Assembly (NCBI RefSeq): GCF_010500925.1
Contig: NZ_QVMG01000005.1
Coordinates: forward strand, 62,001 to 126,000
DNA length: 64,000 bases
Direction of reading: 5' to 3'
Origin: Parabacteroides sp. 52
Lineage (GTDB): Bacteria; Bacteroidota; Bacteroidia; Bacteroidales; Tannerellaceae
The notes beneath the pieces were generated by a model, which saw only the letters and a list, made by a program, of their open reading frames with translations, was not told where the DNA came from and ran no database searches. The position numbers and the translations under genes are program-made. Shown here one piece after another: positions 25,687 through 35,407 of the stretch; within the stretch, counting starts at the first letter, position 1; each line of letters starts with the position of its first letter.

Positions 25687-27006
25687 ATGATATCAAACGA
25701 AAATAAAAAACTGGTTCAATGGGCCATGGAATATGCCCTGAAAAACGGCTGTCAGGCTTCACGCGCCAGCCTGTATTACGGATCGAACACATCCTTTGAA
25801 ATAAGGGATATGAAGATAGACCGTTTGCAACAGGCCTCAGAAAACAGCCTGGGCATCAACCTCTATGTAGACGGACGATATGGTTCGTATTCTACCAATC
25901 GCCTGAATAAAGAAGAACTGGAGAAATTCATAAAAGACGGCATCGATGCTACCCGTTACCTGGCAGAAGACAAGGCACGGACATTGCCTGACGCCTCTTT
26001 GTATTACAAAGGAGGAGGTGCGGATTTGCAATTAAATGATCCGAACTTCAATGCCGTTCAACCGGATGATAAGGTTGCCCTGGCTATGGGTACCTGTGAT
26101 GAGATGATGGGAAAAGACGAGCGTATCATTTCTGCCAACTCTTCTTACAGCGACGGCAAGGACTTCCGTTATATGGTGGCCAGCAATGGTTTCGAAGGAG
26201 AAACATCCAGCACCTATTTCAGCCTGGTGGGCAGCGTCAGCATAAAAGGAGAAGGCGAAGCCCGTCCGGAATCTTATTGGTATGATTCATCTCTTTACTT
26301 TGACGCTTTGAAGAAGAAAGGTATCGGAACGACTGCCATGGAACGTGTGCTCCGTAAACTCGGACAAAAGAAAGTGGCCTCCGGCAAATACAAGATGGTG
26401 GTGGATAACGTCAATAGCTCGCGTCTGATCTCTCCCCTATTGAGTGCTTTATACGGTTCGGCCATTCAACAAAACAACTCTTTCCTGTTGAATAAATTGA
26501 ATGAAAAAGTGGTCGGTGACAATATCACTATCATAGACCAACCGCATCTGGTGAAATCATTCGGTGCCCGTTACTTCGACGGAGAAGGGGTGGCTACCAA
26601 ACAAATGCCTATTTTTGAAAAAGGGGTGTTAAAGACCTACTTTATCGACACATACAATGCCAATAAGATGCATATGCAACAGACGATTTCTTCGCCTTCC
26701 ATCCTGACAATGGAGTTAGGCACCAAAGATGTAAATGGACTGATACAAGGCGTTGACAAGGGTATTCTTATTACCGGATTCAATGGAGGTAACAGCAACA
26801 GTACAACAGGGGATTTCTCCTATGGTGTGGAAGGCTTCCTCATTGAAAACGGCAAACTGACACAGCCTGTTTCGGAAATGAATATTACGGGGAATGTATT
26901 ATCTCTGTGTAATAACCTTCTTGAAATAGGAAACGATCCGCGTATGTCGTCCAGTTGGCGTATTCCGTCTTTACTCTTTGACGGAGTTGATTTCAGCGGA
27001 CTATAA
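25687..27006 (+). CDS. pmbA: TldE/PmbA-type subunit
   Basis: Non-catalytic partner of TldD. The 439-aa protein has the TldD/PmbA fold (YGSNTSFEIRDMKIDRLQQA, GVATKQMPIFEKGVLKTYFI, FNGGNSNSTTGDFSYGVEGF) but no HExxxH, as expected for TldE. No Tat or Sec signal is visible at the N-terminus (MISNENKKLVQWAMEY). If it works with the Tat-exported TldD it would have to travel in complex with it. It is the last gene of the operon and is followed by a strong terminator. Confidence 0.92.
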   Translation: MISNENKKLVQWAMEYALKNGCQASRASLYYGSNTSFEIRDMKIDRLQQASENSLGINLYVDGRYGSYSTNRLNKEELEKFIKDGIDATRYLAEDKARTLPDASLYYKGGGADLQLNDPNFNAVQPDDKVALAMGTCDEMMGKDERIISANSSYSDGKDFRYMVASNGFEGETSSTYFSLVGSVSIKGEGEARPESYWYDSSLYFDALKKKGIGTTAMERVLRKLGQKKVASGKYKMVVDNVNSSRLISPLLSALYGSAIQQNNSFLLNKLNEKVVGDNITIIDQPHLVKSFGARYFDGEGVATKQMPIFEKGVLKTYFIDTYNANKMHMQQTISSPSILTMELGTKDVNGLIQGVDKGILITGFNGGNSNSTTGDFSYGVEGFLIENGKLTQPVSEMNITGNVLSLCNNLLEIGNDPRMSSSWRIPSLLFDGVDFSGL

Positions 27007-27026
27007 TCTGTTCGGATAAAAAGAAA

Positions 27027-27066
27027 AAGGGACTGTTCCATTTTACTGGGGGACAGTCCCTTCTTT
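27027..27066. terminator. Terminator after tldE
   Basis: AAGGGACTGT (27027-27036) pairs with ACAGTCCCTT (27053-27062), with CC/GG inside. A- and T-runs on either side make it usable by both converging genes. Confidence 0.85.
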
Positions 27067-27098
27067 TATCAGGGGCATATTTGCTTCTGCTTTAGCCG

Positions 27099-27308
27099 TT
27101 ACTGTACTTGTTCCGCTCTGAAGCCGGCATCAGCCAATGCCTCAATAATAACTGCCGGCGCAACATCGGCCGTTACATGTAATAACTTATCTGCAGCGTC
27201 CAGATCCAATGACCATTCATTCTCTTTTATTACCTGGCTCAATTTGATACGCATAGCGGATTCGCAACCGCTGCATTTTGCATTTGTCTTAAAAACCATT
27301 GTATCCAT
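27099..27308 (-). CDS. Heavy-metal-associated (HMA) domain protein
   Basis: A 69-aa single-domain protein with the beta-alpha-beta-beta-alpha-beta pattern of copper chaperones. The metal site is KCSGCESAM with Cys12 and Cys15, close to the usual GMTCxxC loop but without the methionine. The C-terminal ALADAGFRAEQV matches the last helix and strand. It probably binds copper or another soft metal; no P-type ATPase gene is adjacent. A minus-strand -7 box (TATCTTTG, 27341-27348) lies 32 bp upstream. An ATG at 27299 is an alternative start. Confidence 0.85.
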   Translation of the reverse strand: MDTMVFKTNAKCSGCESAMRIKLSQVIKENEWSLDLDAADKLLHVTADVAPAVIIEALADAGFRAEQVQ

Positions 27309-27340
27309 AATTCATTTTTTTAAACATTTATAGAGTAGGA

Positions 27341-27348
27341 CAAAGATA
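27341..27348 (-). promoter_or_regulatory. -7 box for the HMA gene
   Basis: The minus strand reads TATCTTTG, an exact TAnnTTTG match 32 bp before the ATG at 27308. Confidence 0.5.
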
Positions 27349-27419
27349 CAAGATAAATAGATCTCACCTATTTATCGCAGAATATTTCGTTTTAACAACT
27401 TTCGTCTCTTCACATTTGT

Positions 27420-27427
27420 TATATTTG
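27420..27427 (+). promoter_or_regulatory. -7 box for the YhcH-like gene
   Basis: TATATTTG, an exact TAnnTTTG match, lies 80 bp before the chosen ATG at 27508. Confidence 0.45.
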
Positions 27428-27507
27428 CAAAATATAGGATGCACCTTGCTTCTAAACAAACAGGCTGCATAAAAAACGAATTGTTATACAAATTAATAGA
27501 AACCGCC

Positions 27508-27954
27508 ATGATTCATGATTCATTAAAGAACACGGAGTGGACAGAAAAACTTCACCCCCTATTTAAAAAAGCTTTTGATTATATCAACTCTACGGATTTC
27601 AACTGTGTGGAAGACGGTAAATATGAAATAGACGGACAACGGCTGACAGCCTCCGTAGTCAGTATTACCGGCAAAGACGAACAAGACGCCAAACTGGAAA
27701 CGCATGATAAATTCATTGACATTCAACTGCCCTTGGCTGGCGTTGAGACGATCGGATGGAAAGCCGGTAACAAACTTCAAGAAGTATCTATTCCTTACAA
27801 TGCAGAAAAAGACATCACCTTTTTTGTAGACCGCCCGACAACATATACCAAAATATATCCGGGGGAATTTGCTATTTACTTTCCCGCAGACGGACATGCA
27901 CCGGCTATAGGACAAGGAGCTATACGAAAAGTGATCATCAAAGTGGAGGTGTAA
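27508..27954 (+). CDS. YhcH/YjgK/YiaL family protein
   Basis: The 148-aa protein begins with MIHDSLKN, the usual start of the YhcH/YjgK/YiaL (EbgC-like) family, so I prefer 27508 to the longer frame from 27439. The family has a cupin-like beta barrel with a metal site. Family segments here are DGKYEIDGQRLTASV, HDKFIDIQLPLAGVE and FAIYFPADGHAP, the last with a conserved histidine. Members sit in sialic acid and other sugar operons and may be sugar anomerases or isomerases; no such operon is present here. It is 6 bp before the acyl-CoA synthetase gene and may share its message. Confidence 0.82.
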   Translation: MIHDSLKNTEWTEKLHPLFKKAFDYINSTDFNCVEDGKYEIDGQRLTASVVSITGKDEQDAKLETHDKFIDIQLPLAGVETIGWKAGNKLQEVSIPYNAEKDITFFVDRPTTYTKIYPGEFAIYFPADGHAPAIGQGAIRKVIIKVEV

Positions 27955-27960
27955 AATACT

Positions 27961-29625
27961 ATGGAAAACCGTTTTCTGGGATTAATTGAAAGAAGTATAA
28001 AAATACATTGGGACCTGCCTGCCTTTACCGATTATAAGGGTAAGACTTACTACTATAAAGACTTTGCAGAAGAAATAGCCAAATTTCATATTTTATTGGA
28101 AGAGGCAGGAGTCCAAAAGGGAGACAAAGTAGCGATTGTCGGGCGTAACTCTTCCCATTGGGCTATTACCTTCTTCGGAACCCTGGCTTACGGTGCTGTA
28201 GCTGTGCCTATCCTGCACGATTTTAAACCGGATAATATCCACCATATTGTTAATCATTCCGAAGCAAAGGTCGTATTAGCCGCTTTAAGCAATTGGGAAA
28301 ATATGCATGAAGAGATGATGCCGGAGGTGAAACTCTTTATGTTGCTGGATGATTTTTCGATCCTCAAAAGTAAAAATAAAGAAACAATACGTGTACGCGA
28401 ACGTATCAATGAATATTTCGGTAAGAAATATCCACGGGCATTCACCCCGGAAGAGGTGAAATATCACCTGGAGTTGCCGGAGGAACTGGCCGTATTAAAC
28501 TATACCTCAGGAACCACCAGCTTCTCCAAAGGGGTTATGTTGCCCTTCCGGAGCTTATGGAGCAATACCCAGTTTGCTTACGACCGCCTTCCTTTCATCC
28601 ATGCCGGTGATAACATTGTTTGCATGTTACCCATGGCTCATATGTATGGATTGGCTTTTGAGATACTGAACTCGGTCAACAAAGGATGTCATATACATTT
28701 CCTGACACGTACCCCAAGTCCGAAGATTATAGCAGAGGCATTTGCAAGAATCAAACCGACACTGATATTGGCCGTGCCTCTCATCATTGAAAAAATAGTA
28801 AAGAATAAGGTTTTCCCTCAGCTTGAAAAACCTCTTTTTAAATTGTTATTGAAACTGCCTCTACTTGATAAAAAAGTATTTCAGACAATTGCCAACAAAC
28901 TATATGAGTCGTTTGGTGGTAATATGAGTGAGATCGTTATCGGAGGAGCCGCACTGAACAAAGAAGTGGAAAGTTTTCTGCAGACGATTCGTTTCCGCTA
29001 CACGGTCGGATACGGGATGACGGAATGTGGTCCTTTGGTGGCTTACACACAATGGGACAGCTTCAAACAAGGTTCCGTAGGACAGATTGTTGACCGGATG
29101 GAAGTATGTATCGATTCAGACGACCCGGAGAATAAAGTCGGAGAAATCATGGTGCGCGGCATGAATCTGATGTTAGGTTATTATAAAAATGACGAAGCGA
29201 CAAAAGCAGTCATGATGCCGAATGGTTGGATGCGAACAGGGGATCTGGGAACATTAGATGCGGATGGTTTCCTTTATATACGCGGACGAAGTAAATCCAT
29301 GATCCTTAGTTCCAACGGACAAAACATTTATCCCGAAGAAATAGAAGACAAGCTGAATAATATGTTATACGTCTCTGAGTCGATCGTTATCTCTCAAGCC
29401 GGACGTTTGGTCGCACTCATCTATCCCGACTGGGAACAGGTAGACAAAGCAGGCATCCAGCATGCCGAGATTGAAGCCTTGATGCAGAAGAATATAGATC
29501 AGTTAAATACGGAGATACCGGGATATAGCAAAATTCATTGTTTTAAATTGTATCAGGAAGAATTTGAAAAAACTCCCAAACGCAGTATCAAACGCTATTT
29601 GTACCAACCGGCTGAAGAAAGCTAA
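27961..29625 (+). CDS. AMP-forming acyl-CoA synthetase (long-chain fatty acid ligase type)
   Basis: Cytosolic or membrane-associated enzyme of the ANL superfamily that activates a carboxylate with ATP and joins it to CoA. The 554-aa protein has the P-loop-like NYTSGTTSFSKGV (from residue 180), the VGYGMTECGP motif, WMRTGDLGTLDADGF, and GRSKSMILSSNGQNIYPEE. The catalytic lysine should be in the C-terminal TPKRSIKRY. Sequence style fits long-chain fatty acyl-CoA or acyl-ACP synthetases of Bacteroidetes; chain length preference cannot be read. It follows the YhcH-like gene closely. Confidence 0.88.
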   Translation: MENRFLGLIERSIKIHWDLPAFTDYKGKTYYYKDFAEEIAKFHILLEEAGVQKGDKVAIVGRNSSHWAITFFGTLAYGAVAVPILHDFKPDNIHHIVNHSEAKVVLAALSNWENMHEEMMPEVKLFMLLDDFSILKSKNKETIRVRERINEYFGKKYPRAFTPEEVKYHLELPEELAVLNYTSGTTSFSKGVMLPFRSLWSNTQFAYDRLPFIHAGDNIVCMLPMAHMYGLAFEILNSVNKGCHIHFLTRTPSPKIIAEAFARIKPTLILAVPLIIEKIVKNKVFPQLEKPLFKLLLKLPLLDKKVFQTIANKLYESFGGNMSEIVIGGAALNKEVESFLQTIRFRYTVGYGMTECGPLVAYTQWDSFKQGSVGQIVDRMEVCIDSDDPENKVGEIMVRGMNLMLGYYKNDEATKAVMMPNGWMRTGDLGTLDADGFLYIRGRSKSMILSSNGQNIYPEEIEDKLNNMLYVSESIVISQAGRLVALIYPDWEQVDKAGIQHAEIEALMQKNIDQLNTEIPGYSKIHCFKLYQEEFEKTPKRSIKRYLYQPAEES

Positions 29626-29708
29626 AGTCATAAAAAACAAGAGCTATTGAACTTATTCATCGGAGGAAGTGTTGTATGAATACATTTAATTATATAATAC
29701 TTCATATT

Positions 29709-30044
29709 ATGGCTAAGTTTGAAATAACAAAAAGAAAAAACGGCGAATTTCAATTCAATTTGAAAGCAAACAATGGGGAAATAATCCTTACCAGTGAAGG
29801 ATACATTGTCAAAAAAAGTGCGATTCAAGGAATTGCCTCTGTCAAGAAAAACAGTCAACAGCCTATTCGTTTTGAAAAGAAAAACTCTTCCAATGAAAAG
29901 TTCTTCTTCAACCTGAGAGCAGGCAACAACAAAGTCGTGGGAACAAGTCAAATGTACAAAAGTGAGGCAAACAGAGACAAAGGCATTCATTCCGTAATGC
30001 AAAATGCTCCCCTAGCAGAAATTGTAGATTTAACACTTGACTAA
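29709..30044 (+). CDS. YegP-like protein with two DUF1508 repeats
   Basis: The 111-aa cytosolic protein contains two tandem DUF1508 units. Unit one is near residues 8-55 (GEFQFNLKANNGEIILTSEG) and unit two near 60-105 (EKFFFNLRAGNNKVVGTSQ), each with a FxNLxA core. E. coli YegP has the same plan and length (110 aa). The start at 29709 (MAKFEITKR) is preferred over 29676, which adds an unlikely tail. The function of the family is unknown. It lies 83 bp after the acyl-CoA synthetase gene. Confidence 0.85.
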   Translation: MAKFEITKRKNGEFQFNLKANNGEIILTSEGYIVKKSAIQGIASVKKNSQQPIRFEKKNSSNEKFFFNLRAGNNKVVGTSQMYKSEANRDKGIHSVMQNAPLAEIVDLTLD

Positions 30045-30072
30045 GCCCCCACCAATCATAAAGTAATAAAGT

Positions 30073-30108
30073 AAAAGGGCTGTCCATTTCAAAATGGGCA
30101 GCCCTTTT
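30073..30108. terminator. Bidirectional terminator
   Basis: AAAAGGGCTG pairs with CAGCCCTTTT, extended by CCATTT/AAATGG inside. It is shared by the YegP-like and fucosidase genes. Confidence 0.88.
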
Positions 30109-30142
30109 GTTATTCACCGGAAGATAGTCTCCAGGTTCTTTC

Positions 30143-32227
30143 TTACTTCGTATAAACCCCTATCTCGGCAACCGTATACACTTCGCCCGGATGGGTCAGT
30201 TCGATAGCTTTCAATTTCATATACCGAGCCTCCACGGGTTGATCAAATACCACTTCCTGGGCAATCGGATTATTCTGTATATTAGGGAATACGCCAGCGG
30301 GTTTGACTACCGACCATTCTTTATTATCCTTGCTGACTGCTAATAGATAACGATAAATATTCGGAGCATCCGTCCGGTTTGCCGGCGTATAGACAAAACC
30401 TTTTAACACAAGCGATTCACCCAAATCGATTGTCAAAGGAGAAGAAGAAGGGATTCTGGCTACCGTATTTCCCTTCCCGTCTATAGCTCTTCCCGCCATT
30501 TGATCTTCAGGAGCAATCACTTTCCATTTAGCCGGAGCTATACCATAACGAACCGTTGCAATTTCACTTTGCTTACGGTTACCATCAATCATAGCAATGG
30601 CACGTACGACGCCCCCTTCAGGCAGGGAAAAAGGAGCTTGGTAACGGATAGAGGAGGCAGTCGGTTCACTGCCATCCAAGGTATAATAAATGACCGGATC
30701 GTCACTTATACAACGCATCGTCACTTCTCCCTCTTTGTTTCTCTCCATAGAAGGAACAGAAAGGAATTCAACAGCCTTAAACAATCCAATCCGTGTCAGG
30801 ACCGGACAGGCGAGTGCTTCCTGTATAGTCAACCGGATCTTCTGGGCCTTTACTTGCGGAAAACAGAGAATCCGTTTATAACCTATCGTTGTTCCTTCTG
30901 AAAGCAGCTCCCAGTCTTTCGTTGATTCGTTCCACACATCCACTGCAAACTTTGCCACACGCTGTCCCAACGGAATATATTCCTGCAAAAGAAAGCGATT
31001 GAAAGTTTCAGCTTTCGGCAAATGAATCTCAATTGAGGCAGTCAACTGACCGTCATTCGTAGCCCAATAGCTATCGTAGTTTTCCTGCAAAAGGTTACTG
31101 ACCTTATACCCCCTTCCTCTTGTATGAGAAGCCGTCAAGGTAGCCCCTTGTATCAGATCCTGTGCAAAGCTTTCATCTATCACCTGTTTGAATTCCATCA
31201 ACCGGATAGAGTCGTTCGCATGAATACGTCCTTCCCGGTTGGGCGGAACATTCAATAACAGGTTTGAATTTCGTCCAATAGAAGAATAATAGATATCAGT
31301 CAGTTGTTCTACTGTCTTCACCTTCTCATCGGTACTCGGACTATAAAACCAGCCCGGACGAATAGAGACATCTGTTTCTGCAGGCACCCAGGCTTTTCCT
31401 TCTTTATCTCCACTGTTCAATACCGACGAGGCAGGAGCATCAAGACCTGGACCAAAACCTTCCACATTCAATGTAGACCAATTGGTCTCCCCCGCTATTC
31501 CCCTTTCGTTTCCCATCCATCGGCAACCGGGACCTATATCACTAAAGATAATTGCCTGTGGTTGATTCCGGTATACCGTTTCATGAAAAAGAGGCCAATC
31601 ATATACTTGTTTCTTTCCTTTATGGGCATCCCCATTGGCCCCATCAAACCATTGTTCAAATACTTCTCCATATTGCGTCAGTACCTCATTTAAGGTATTG
31701 GCAAAGATCTGATTATACTCCGGTGTTCCATAAGCCGGATGATTCTGGTCCCAGGGCGATAGATACACACCAAACTTCAGTCCATATTCTTTACAAGCGT
31801 CGGATAATTCCCGCAGCAGGTCGCCTTTACCCTCTTTCCAAGGACTTTCACGCACCGTATGTGTACTGAAGTTGCTGGGCCATAGACAAAAACCATCATG
31901 GTGTTTGGCCGTAATAATAATACCTTTCATCCCGGCCGCCTTCGCTGTTGCTGCCCATTGCCGGCAATCCAGGTTCGTCGGATTAAACACCTTCGGATCT
32001 TCTTTTCCATCCCCCCACTCTACATTCGTAAAGGTGTTCGGTCCGAAATGAATAAACATATAATATTGCATATGTTGCCATATCAACTGATGCTCTGTCG
32101 GTAACGCCCCATAAGGTTCCGGTGGTGCAACATCTGCCACACAGCCATTGAATAAACTCAAGCAGGCAGCCGATAGCCCTATCGACCGCAGGTAATTCAT
32201 CGTTCGTTTTTTTCTCTTTTTATTCAT
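30143..32227 (-). CDS. Alpha-L-fucosidase, GH29, probable lipoprotein
   Basis: Exo-glycosidase that releases alpha-linked L-fucose from host or dietary glycans. From the ATG at 32227 it has 694 aa; the frame opens at 32278 but that start overlaps the dihydroorotase gene. A signal with a weak lipobox (LSLFNGC) suggests surface or periplasmic anchoring. The GH29 domain (residues about 40-345) shows YYMFIHFGPNTFTN, ITAKHHDGFCLW, and the nucleophile region EQWFDGANGD with Asp near residue 195. A discoidin-like region (about 370-490), a short chitobiase-type linker (YYTLDGSEPTASS) and a second discoidin-like region follow. It is not in a SusCD locus. It lies 7 bp after the dihydroorotase gene. Confidence 0.9.
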   Translation of the reverse strand: MNKKRKKRTMNYLRSIGLSAACLSLFNGCVADVAPPEPYGALPTEHQLIWQHMQYYMFIHFGPNTFTNVEWGDGKEDPKVFNPTNLDCRQWAATAKAAGMKGIIITAKHHDGFCLWPSNFSTHTVRESPWKEGKGDLLRELSDACKEYGLKFGVYLSPWDQNHPAYGTPEYNQIFANTLNEVLTQYGEVFEQWFDGANGDAHKGKKQVYDWPLFHETVYRNQPQAIIFSDIGPGCRWMGNERGIAGETNWSTLNVEGFGPGLDAPASSVLNSGDKEGKAWVPAETDVSIRPGWFYSPSTDEKVKTVEQLTDIYYSSIGRNSNLLLNVPPNREGRIHANDSIRLMEFKQVIDESFAQDLIQGATLTASHTRGRGYKVSNLLQENYDSYWATNDGQLTASIEIHLPKAETFNRFLLQEYIPLGQRVAKFAVDVWNESTKDWELLSEGTTIGYKRILCFPQVKAQKIRLTIQEALACPVLTRIGLFKAVEFLSVPSMERNKEGEVTMRCISDDPVIYYTLDGSEPTASSIRYQAPFSLPEGGVVRAIAMIDGNRKQSEIATVRYGIAPAKWKVIAPEDQMAGRAIDGKGNTVARIPSSSPLTIDLGESLVLKGFVYTPANRTDAPNIYRYLLAVSKDNKEWSVVKPAGVFPNIQNNPIAQEVVFDQPVEARYMKLKAIELTHPGEVYTVAEIGVYTK

Positions 32228-32234
32228 CGTATGT

Positions 32235-33587
32235 TCAGATTGCATTATATCGTACTTCCATTCCGCGTACTTCTTCATTGATTATTCCTTCATCGTACAC
32301 CAATTGACCATTCACAAAGGTCTTCCACACTTTATGCGGGAAAACATGGTCTTCAAACGGTGACCAACCGCATTTATATAAAATATTTTCTTTATTTACC
32401 GTCCAGGCATTTGCCGGATCTACCAATACCAGGTCGGCATAATATCCCGGACGTATATACCCCCGGCGATCGATACGGAACAAATCAGCCGGAGCATGTG
32501 CCATTTTCTCGACCACCTTCTCATACGTAAAACAACCCGCGGAAGCCATCTCCAGCATGGCGACCAGCGAATGTTGTATCAGAGGGCCTCCGGAAGCCGC
32601 TGTCAGGCAATTGCCTTCTTTCTCTGCCGGCAAATGCGGGGCATGGTCTGTTGCCACAATATCCAATTTATCCGTATGTACAGCCTCCCGAAGTGCAGTC
32701 CTGTCCGCCAGCGTCTTTATGGCCGGATTCCATTTGATCCGGTTCCCCAAACGGGCATAATCAGAATCTTCAAACCAGAGATGATGCACACAGACTTCTC
32801 CTGTAATCTTCTTCTCTTTCAGGGGAAGTTTGTTGTCCAACAAACTCATCTCCCGGGCTGTCGACAAATGCAGTATATGAAGTCGGGCCTGCAGCCGCGT
32901 AGCCAGTTCGACCGCCTCTGCGGAAGATGTATAACAGGCCTCTTCACTGCGTATCTTCGCATGAAAAGAGATATCCAATTCCTTTCCGTACAAATTCGTA
33001 TAATATTTTATATTGCGTTTGATAATCTCCTCCTTTTCCGCATGCACGGCAATCAACATATCCGCCTCTCCAAAGATTCGCTCCAGGCTTTCCTGCTGAT
33101 CGACTAGCATATTGCCCGTAGAAGATCCCAAGAACAGTTTCAATCCGGGAATACGGCTTTTATCCAAATGGCGGATCTCTTGCATATTATCATTTGTTCC
33201 TCCGAAGAAAAAAGAATAATTGGCAACCGAAGTCTCCGCCCCTCTCTGCAATTTCCATTCCCATGCCTGCCGTGTTGTCGTTTGCGGGTTGGTATTAGGC
33301 ATATCCATAAAAGTAGTAATACCCCCGGCTACGGCCGCCCGGCTTTCACTGGCGATATCTCCTTTATGCGTCAATCCGGGCTCGCGGAAATGCACCTGAT
33401 CGTCAATCCCTCCGGGAAGAAGCCATTTTCCACGGGCATCTATTACCTCAGCACCTGCAAGAACGGATGGGTGGGGCGTTTCATTTTCATATACAGCGGC
33501 AATCGTATCCCCGTTTATCAATACCGAACCTTCATAAGAACGTCCTTCGTTGATGATACGGGCATGCTTTATCCATATTTTTTTCAT
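32235..33587 (-). CDS. pyrC: Dihydroorotase
   Basis: Pyrimidine biosynthesis enzyme that cyclises carbamoyl aspartate to dihydroorotate. The 450-aa amidohydrolase shows the first metal motif as [10 protein letters not shown] (His66), where class I enzymes usually have HxH; here the first histidine is glutamine. Other sites are intact: [11 protein letters not shown] (probable carbamylated lysine), [23 protein letters not shown] and the catalytic ATDHAPH. It is followed at once by the fucosidase gene. A -7 box (TATCTTTG, minus strand, 33613-33620) lies 25 bp upstream. Dihydroorotase is the best call; another cyclic amidohydrolase is less likely. Confidence 0.88.
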   Translation of the reverse strand: MKKIWIKHARIINEGRSYEGSVLINGDTIAAVYENETPHPSVLAGAEVIDARGKWLLPGGIDDQVHFREPGLTHKGDIASESRAAVAGGITTFMDMPNTNPQTTTRQAWEWKLQRGAETSVANYSFFFGGTNDNMQEIRHLDKSRIPGLKLFLGSSTGNMLVDQQESLERIFGEADMLIAVHAEKEEIIKRNIKYYTNLYGKELDISFHAKIRSEEACYTSSAEAVELATRLQARLHILHLSTAREMSLLDNKLPLKEKKITGEVCVHHLWFEDSDYARLGNRIKWNPAIKTLADRTALREAVHTDKLDIVATDHAPHLPAEKEGNCLTAASGGPLIQHSLVAMLEMASAGCFTYEKVVEKMAHAPADLFRIDRRGYIRPGYYADLVLVDPANAWTVNKENILYKCGWSPFEDHVFPHKVWKTFVNGQLVYDEGIINEEVRGMEVRYNAI

Positions 33588-33612
33588 ACGTCATTCTTTA
33601 TTTACAGAAAGA

Positions 33613-33620
33613 CAAAGATA
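33613..33620 (-). promoter_or_regulatory. -7 box for pyrC
   Basis: The minus strand reads TATCTTTG, an exact TAnnTTTG match 25 bp before the ATG at 33587. Confidence 0.55.
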
Positions 33621-33663
33621 GTTATTTTCGACCATGAAACATAGGCACACGCATTTTGTCGCA

Positions 33664-33698
33664 TAAAAAAAGGCTGCCAGAATCACTCCTGACAGCCC
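33664..33698 (-). terminator. Terminator of proS
   Basis: On the minus strand GGCTGTCAG pairs with CTGGCAGCC and is followed by seven Ts, 19 bp after the proS stop. Confidence 0.82.
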
Positions 33699-33716
33699 TC
33701 CTATATAGAGAGTTGA

Positions 33717-35198
33717 TTAATAAGCCCGTGCAAACAATACCCGTTGGGCGGAAGGTTTTCCTGTCACCATACACTTACCCGGAGTTTTATCTCCTTCCAA
33801 AGGAATACAACGGATGGTCGCCTTCGTCTCGTTCTTAACCTGTTCTTCTGTTTCAGCTGTTCCATCCCAATGGGCAAGGATAAAGACACCTTCTTCTATC
33901 TTCTCCTTGAACTCTTCGTATGTATCGACTGTGATCGTATGCGAAGCCCGGTTATCGTATGCTTTCTGGAAAATATTTTGTTGAATATCCTCCAATAAGT
34001 TTTTCACGTATGCTTCTATGCCCTCACAGGAGATCGTTTCTTTTTCCAGTTTATCCCGGCGCATAACCTCAATGGTATTGTTCTCCAGGTCGCGTCCGCC
34101 CATAGCTAAACGCACAGGTACCCCTTTCAATTCATATTCGGCAAACTTCCAACCTGGCTTTTTATTATCGGCATCATCAAACTTCACCGACACGCCCATT
34201 GTTTTTAACTTAGACACGATACCGGAAACCTTTTCACGGATCTGTTCCAATTGTTCCTCGCTGCGATAGATAGGAACGATCACCACCTGAATAGGAGCCA
34301 ACAAAGGAGGAAGAACCAAACCATTATCGTCTGAGTGAGCCATAATCAATGCACCGATCAAGCGTGTCGAAACGCCCCAGGAGGTTGCCCAGGCATAATC
34401 CACCTTTCCTTCTTTATCGATAAAGGTGACATCAAACGCTTTCCCGAAGTTCTGCCCCAGGAAGTGTGAGGTACCGGCTTGTAAAGCTTTTCCATCCTGC
34501 ATCATCGCTTCAATCGTATAGGTATCAACAGCTCCGGCAAAACGTTCGCTTTCCGATTTCACCCCCTTCACCACAGGCATCGCCATGTATTGCTCCGCAA
34601 AGGTAGCATACACCTCTTGCATTTTACGCGTTTCCACTTCCGCCTCTTCGCGGGTGGCATGCGCCGTATGCCCTTCCTGCCAAAGGAACTCTGCCGTACG
34701 TAAGAACAAACGCGTACGCATTTCCCAACGCATGACATTGGCCCATTGATTGACCATTATCGGCAGGTCACGATACGATTGTATCCAATTGCGGTATGTA
34801 TTCCAGATAATCGTTTCCGATGTCGGACGAATAATCAGTTCTTCTTCTAATTTAGCAGCCGGATCTACCACCACCCCTTTCCCATCGGGATCATTCTTGA
34901 GACGGTAATGAGTAACCACGGCACATTCCTTCGCAAAACCTTCTACGTGTTGGGCTTCTTTGCTTAAAAATGACTTGGGTATCAACAAAGGGAAATAGGC
35001 GTTCATATGACCGGTTTCTTTGAACATATCGTCCAATACACGTTGCATCTTTTCCCAGATGGCATATCCATATGGCTTGATAACCATACATCCACGTACG
35101 GCAGAATTTTCCGCCAGATCCGCCTTTATGACCAAATCCTGATACCATTGTGAATAATTTTCACTTCTTTTGGTAAGTTCTTTCAGCTCTTTTGCCAT
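33717..35198 (-). CDS. proS: Prolyl-tRNA synthetase, archaeal/eukaryotic-like type
   Basis: Charges tRNA-Pro with proline. The 493-aa length and lack of an inserted editing domain mark the archaeal/eukaryotic-like group found in Bacteroidetes. Class II motifs are visible: motif 1 near residues 35-60 ([18 protein letters not shown]), [12 protein letters not shown], motif 2 in [20 protein letters not shown], and motif 3 in [18 protein letters not shown]. An anticodon-binding domain follows from about residue 290, and the C-terminal domain ends in a tyrosine (LFARAY), as is usual for this group. A -7 box (TACCTTTG, minus strand, 35249-35256) lies 50 bp upstream. It forms its own unit. Confidence 0.96.
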   Translation of the reverse strand: MAKELKELTKRSENYSQWYQDLVIKADLAENSAVRGCMVIKPYGYAIWEKMQRVLDDMFKETGHMNAYFPLLIPKSFLSKEAQHVEGFAKECAVVTHYRLKNDPDGKGVVVDPAAKLEEELIIRPTSETIIWNTYRNWIQSYRDLPIMVNQWANVMRWEMRTRLFLRTAEFLWQEGHTAHATREEAEVETRKMQEVYATFAEQYMAMPVVKGVKSESERFAGAVDTYTIEAMMQDGKALQAGTSHFLGQNFGKAFDVTFIDKEGKVDYAWATSWGVSTRLIGALIMAHSDDNGLVLPPLLAPIQVVIVPIYRSEEQLEQIREKVSGIVSKLKTMGVSVKFDDADNKKPGWKFAEYELKGVPVRLAMGGRDLENNTIEVMRRDKLEKETISCEGIEAYVKNLLEDIQQNIFQKAYDNRASHTITVDTYEEFKEKIEEGVFILAHWDGTAETEEQVKNETKATIRCIPLEGDKTPGKCMVTGKPSAQRVLFARAY

Positions 35199-35248
35199 TT
35201 TTCTTTTATTTCTAAATTAGACTCTGTTTCTTTATCTATAATGGGTGG

Positions 35249-35256
35249 CAAAGGTA
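35249..35256 (-). promoter_or_regulatory. -7 box for proS
   Basis: The minus strand reads TACCTTTG, an exact TAnnTTTG match 50 bp before the ATG at 35198. Confidence 0.55.
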
Positions 35257-35387
35257 CGAATTATTTGTTTATAGCCTATGTTATAAACTGATTTACTCAC
35301 CTTTCAATCTATTTACAGAATATAGGATGCGGTTCGGCAATCCTTTATGAAAATAAATTTTCCTTTCGGATTGCACTCACCTTTCAC

Positions 35388-35395
35388 TATATTTG
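35388..35395 (+). promoter_or_regulatory. -7 box that fixes the esterase start
   Basis: TATATTTG matches TAnnTTTG and overlaps the first open ATG (35393), so translation must start downstream at 35408 or 35411. Confidence 0.5.
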
Positions 35396-35407
35396 CCAAA
35401 AAAACAA

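Noticed and set aside
32228-32278. Longer start for the fucosidase
   Set aside because: It would overlap dihydroorotase by 44 bp and place non-signal residues before the signal peptide; the ATG at 32227 is better.
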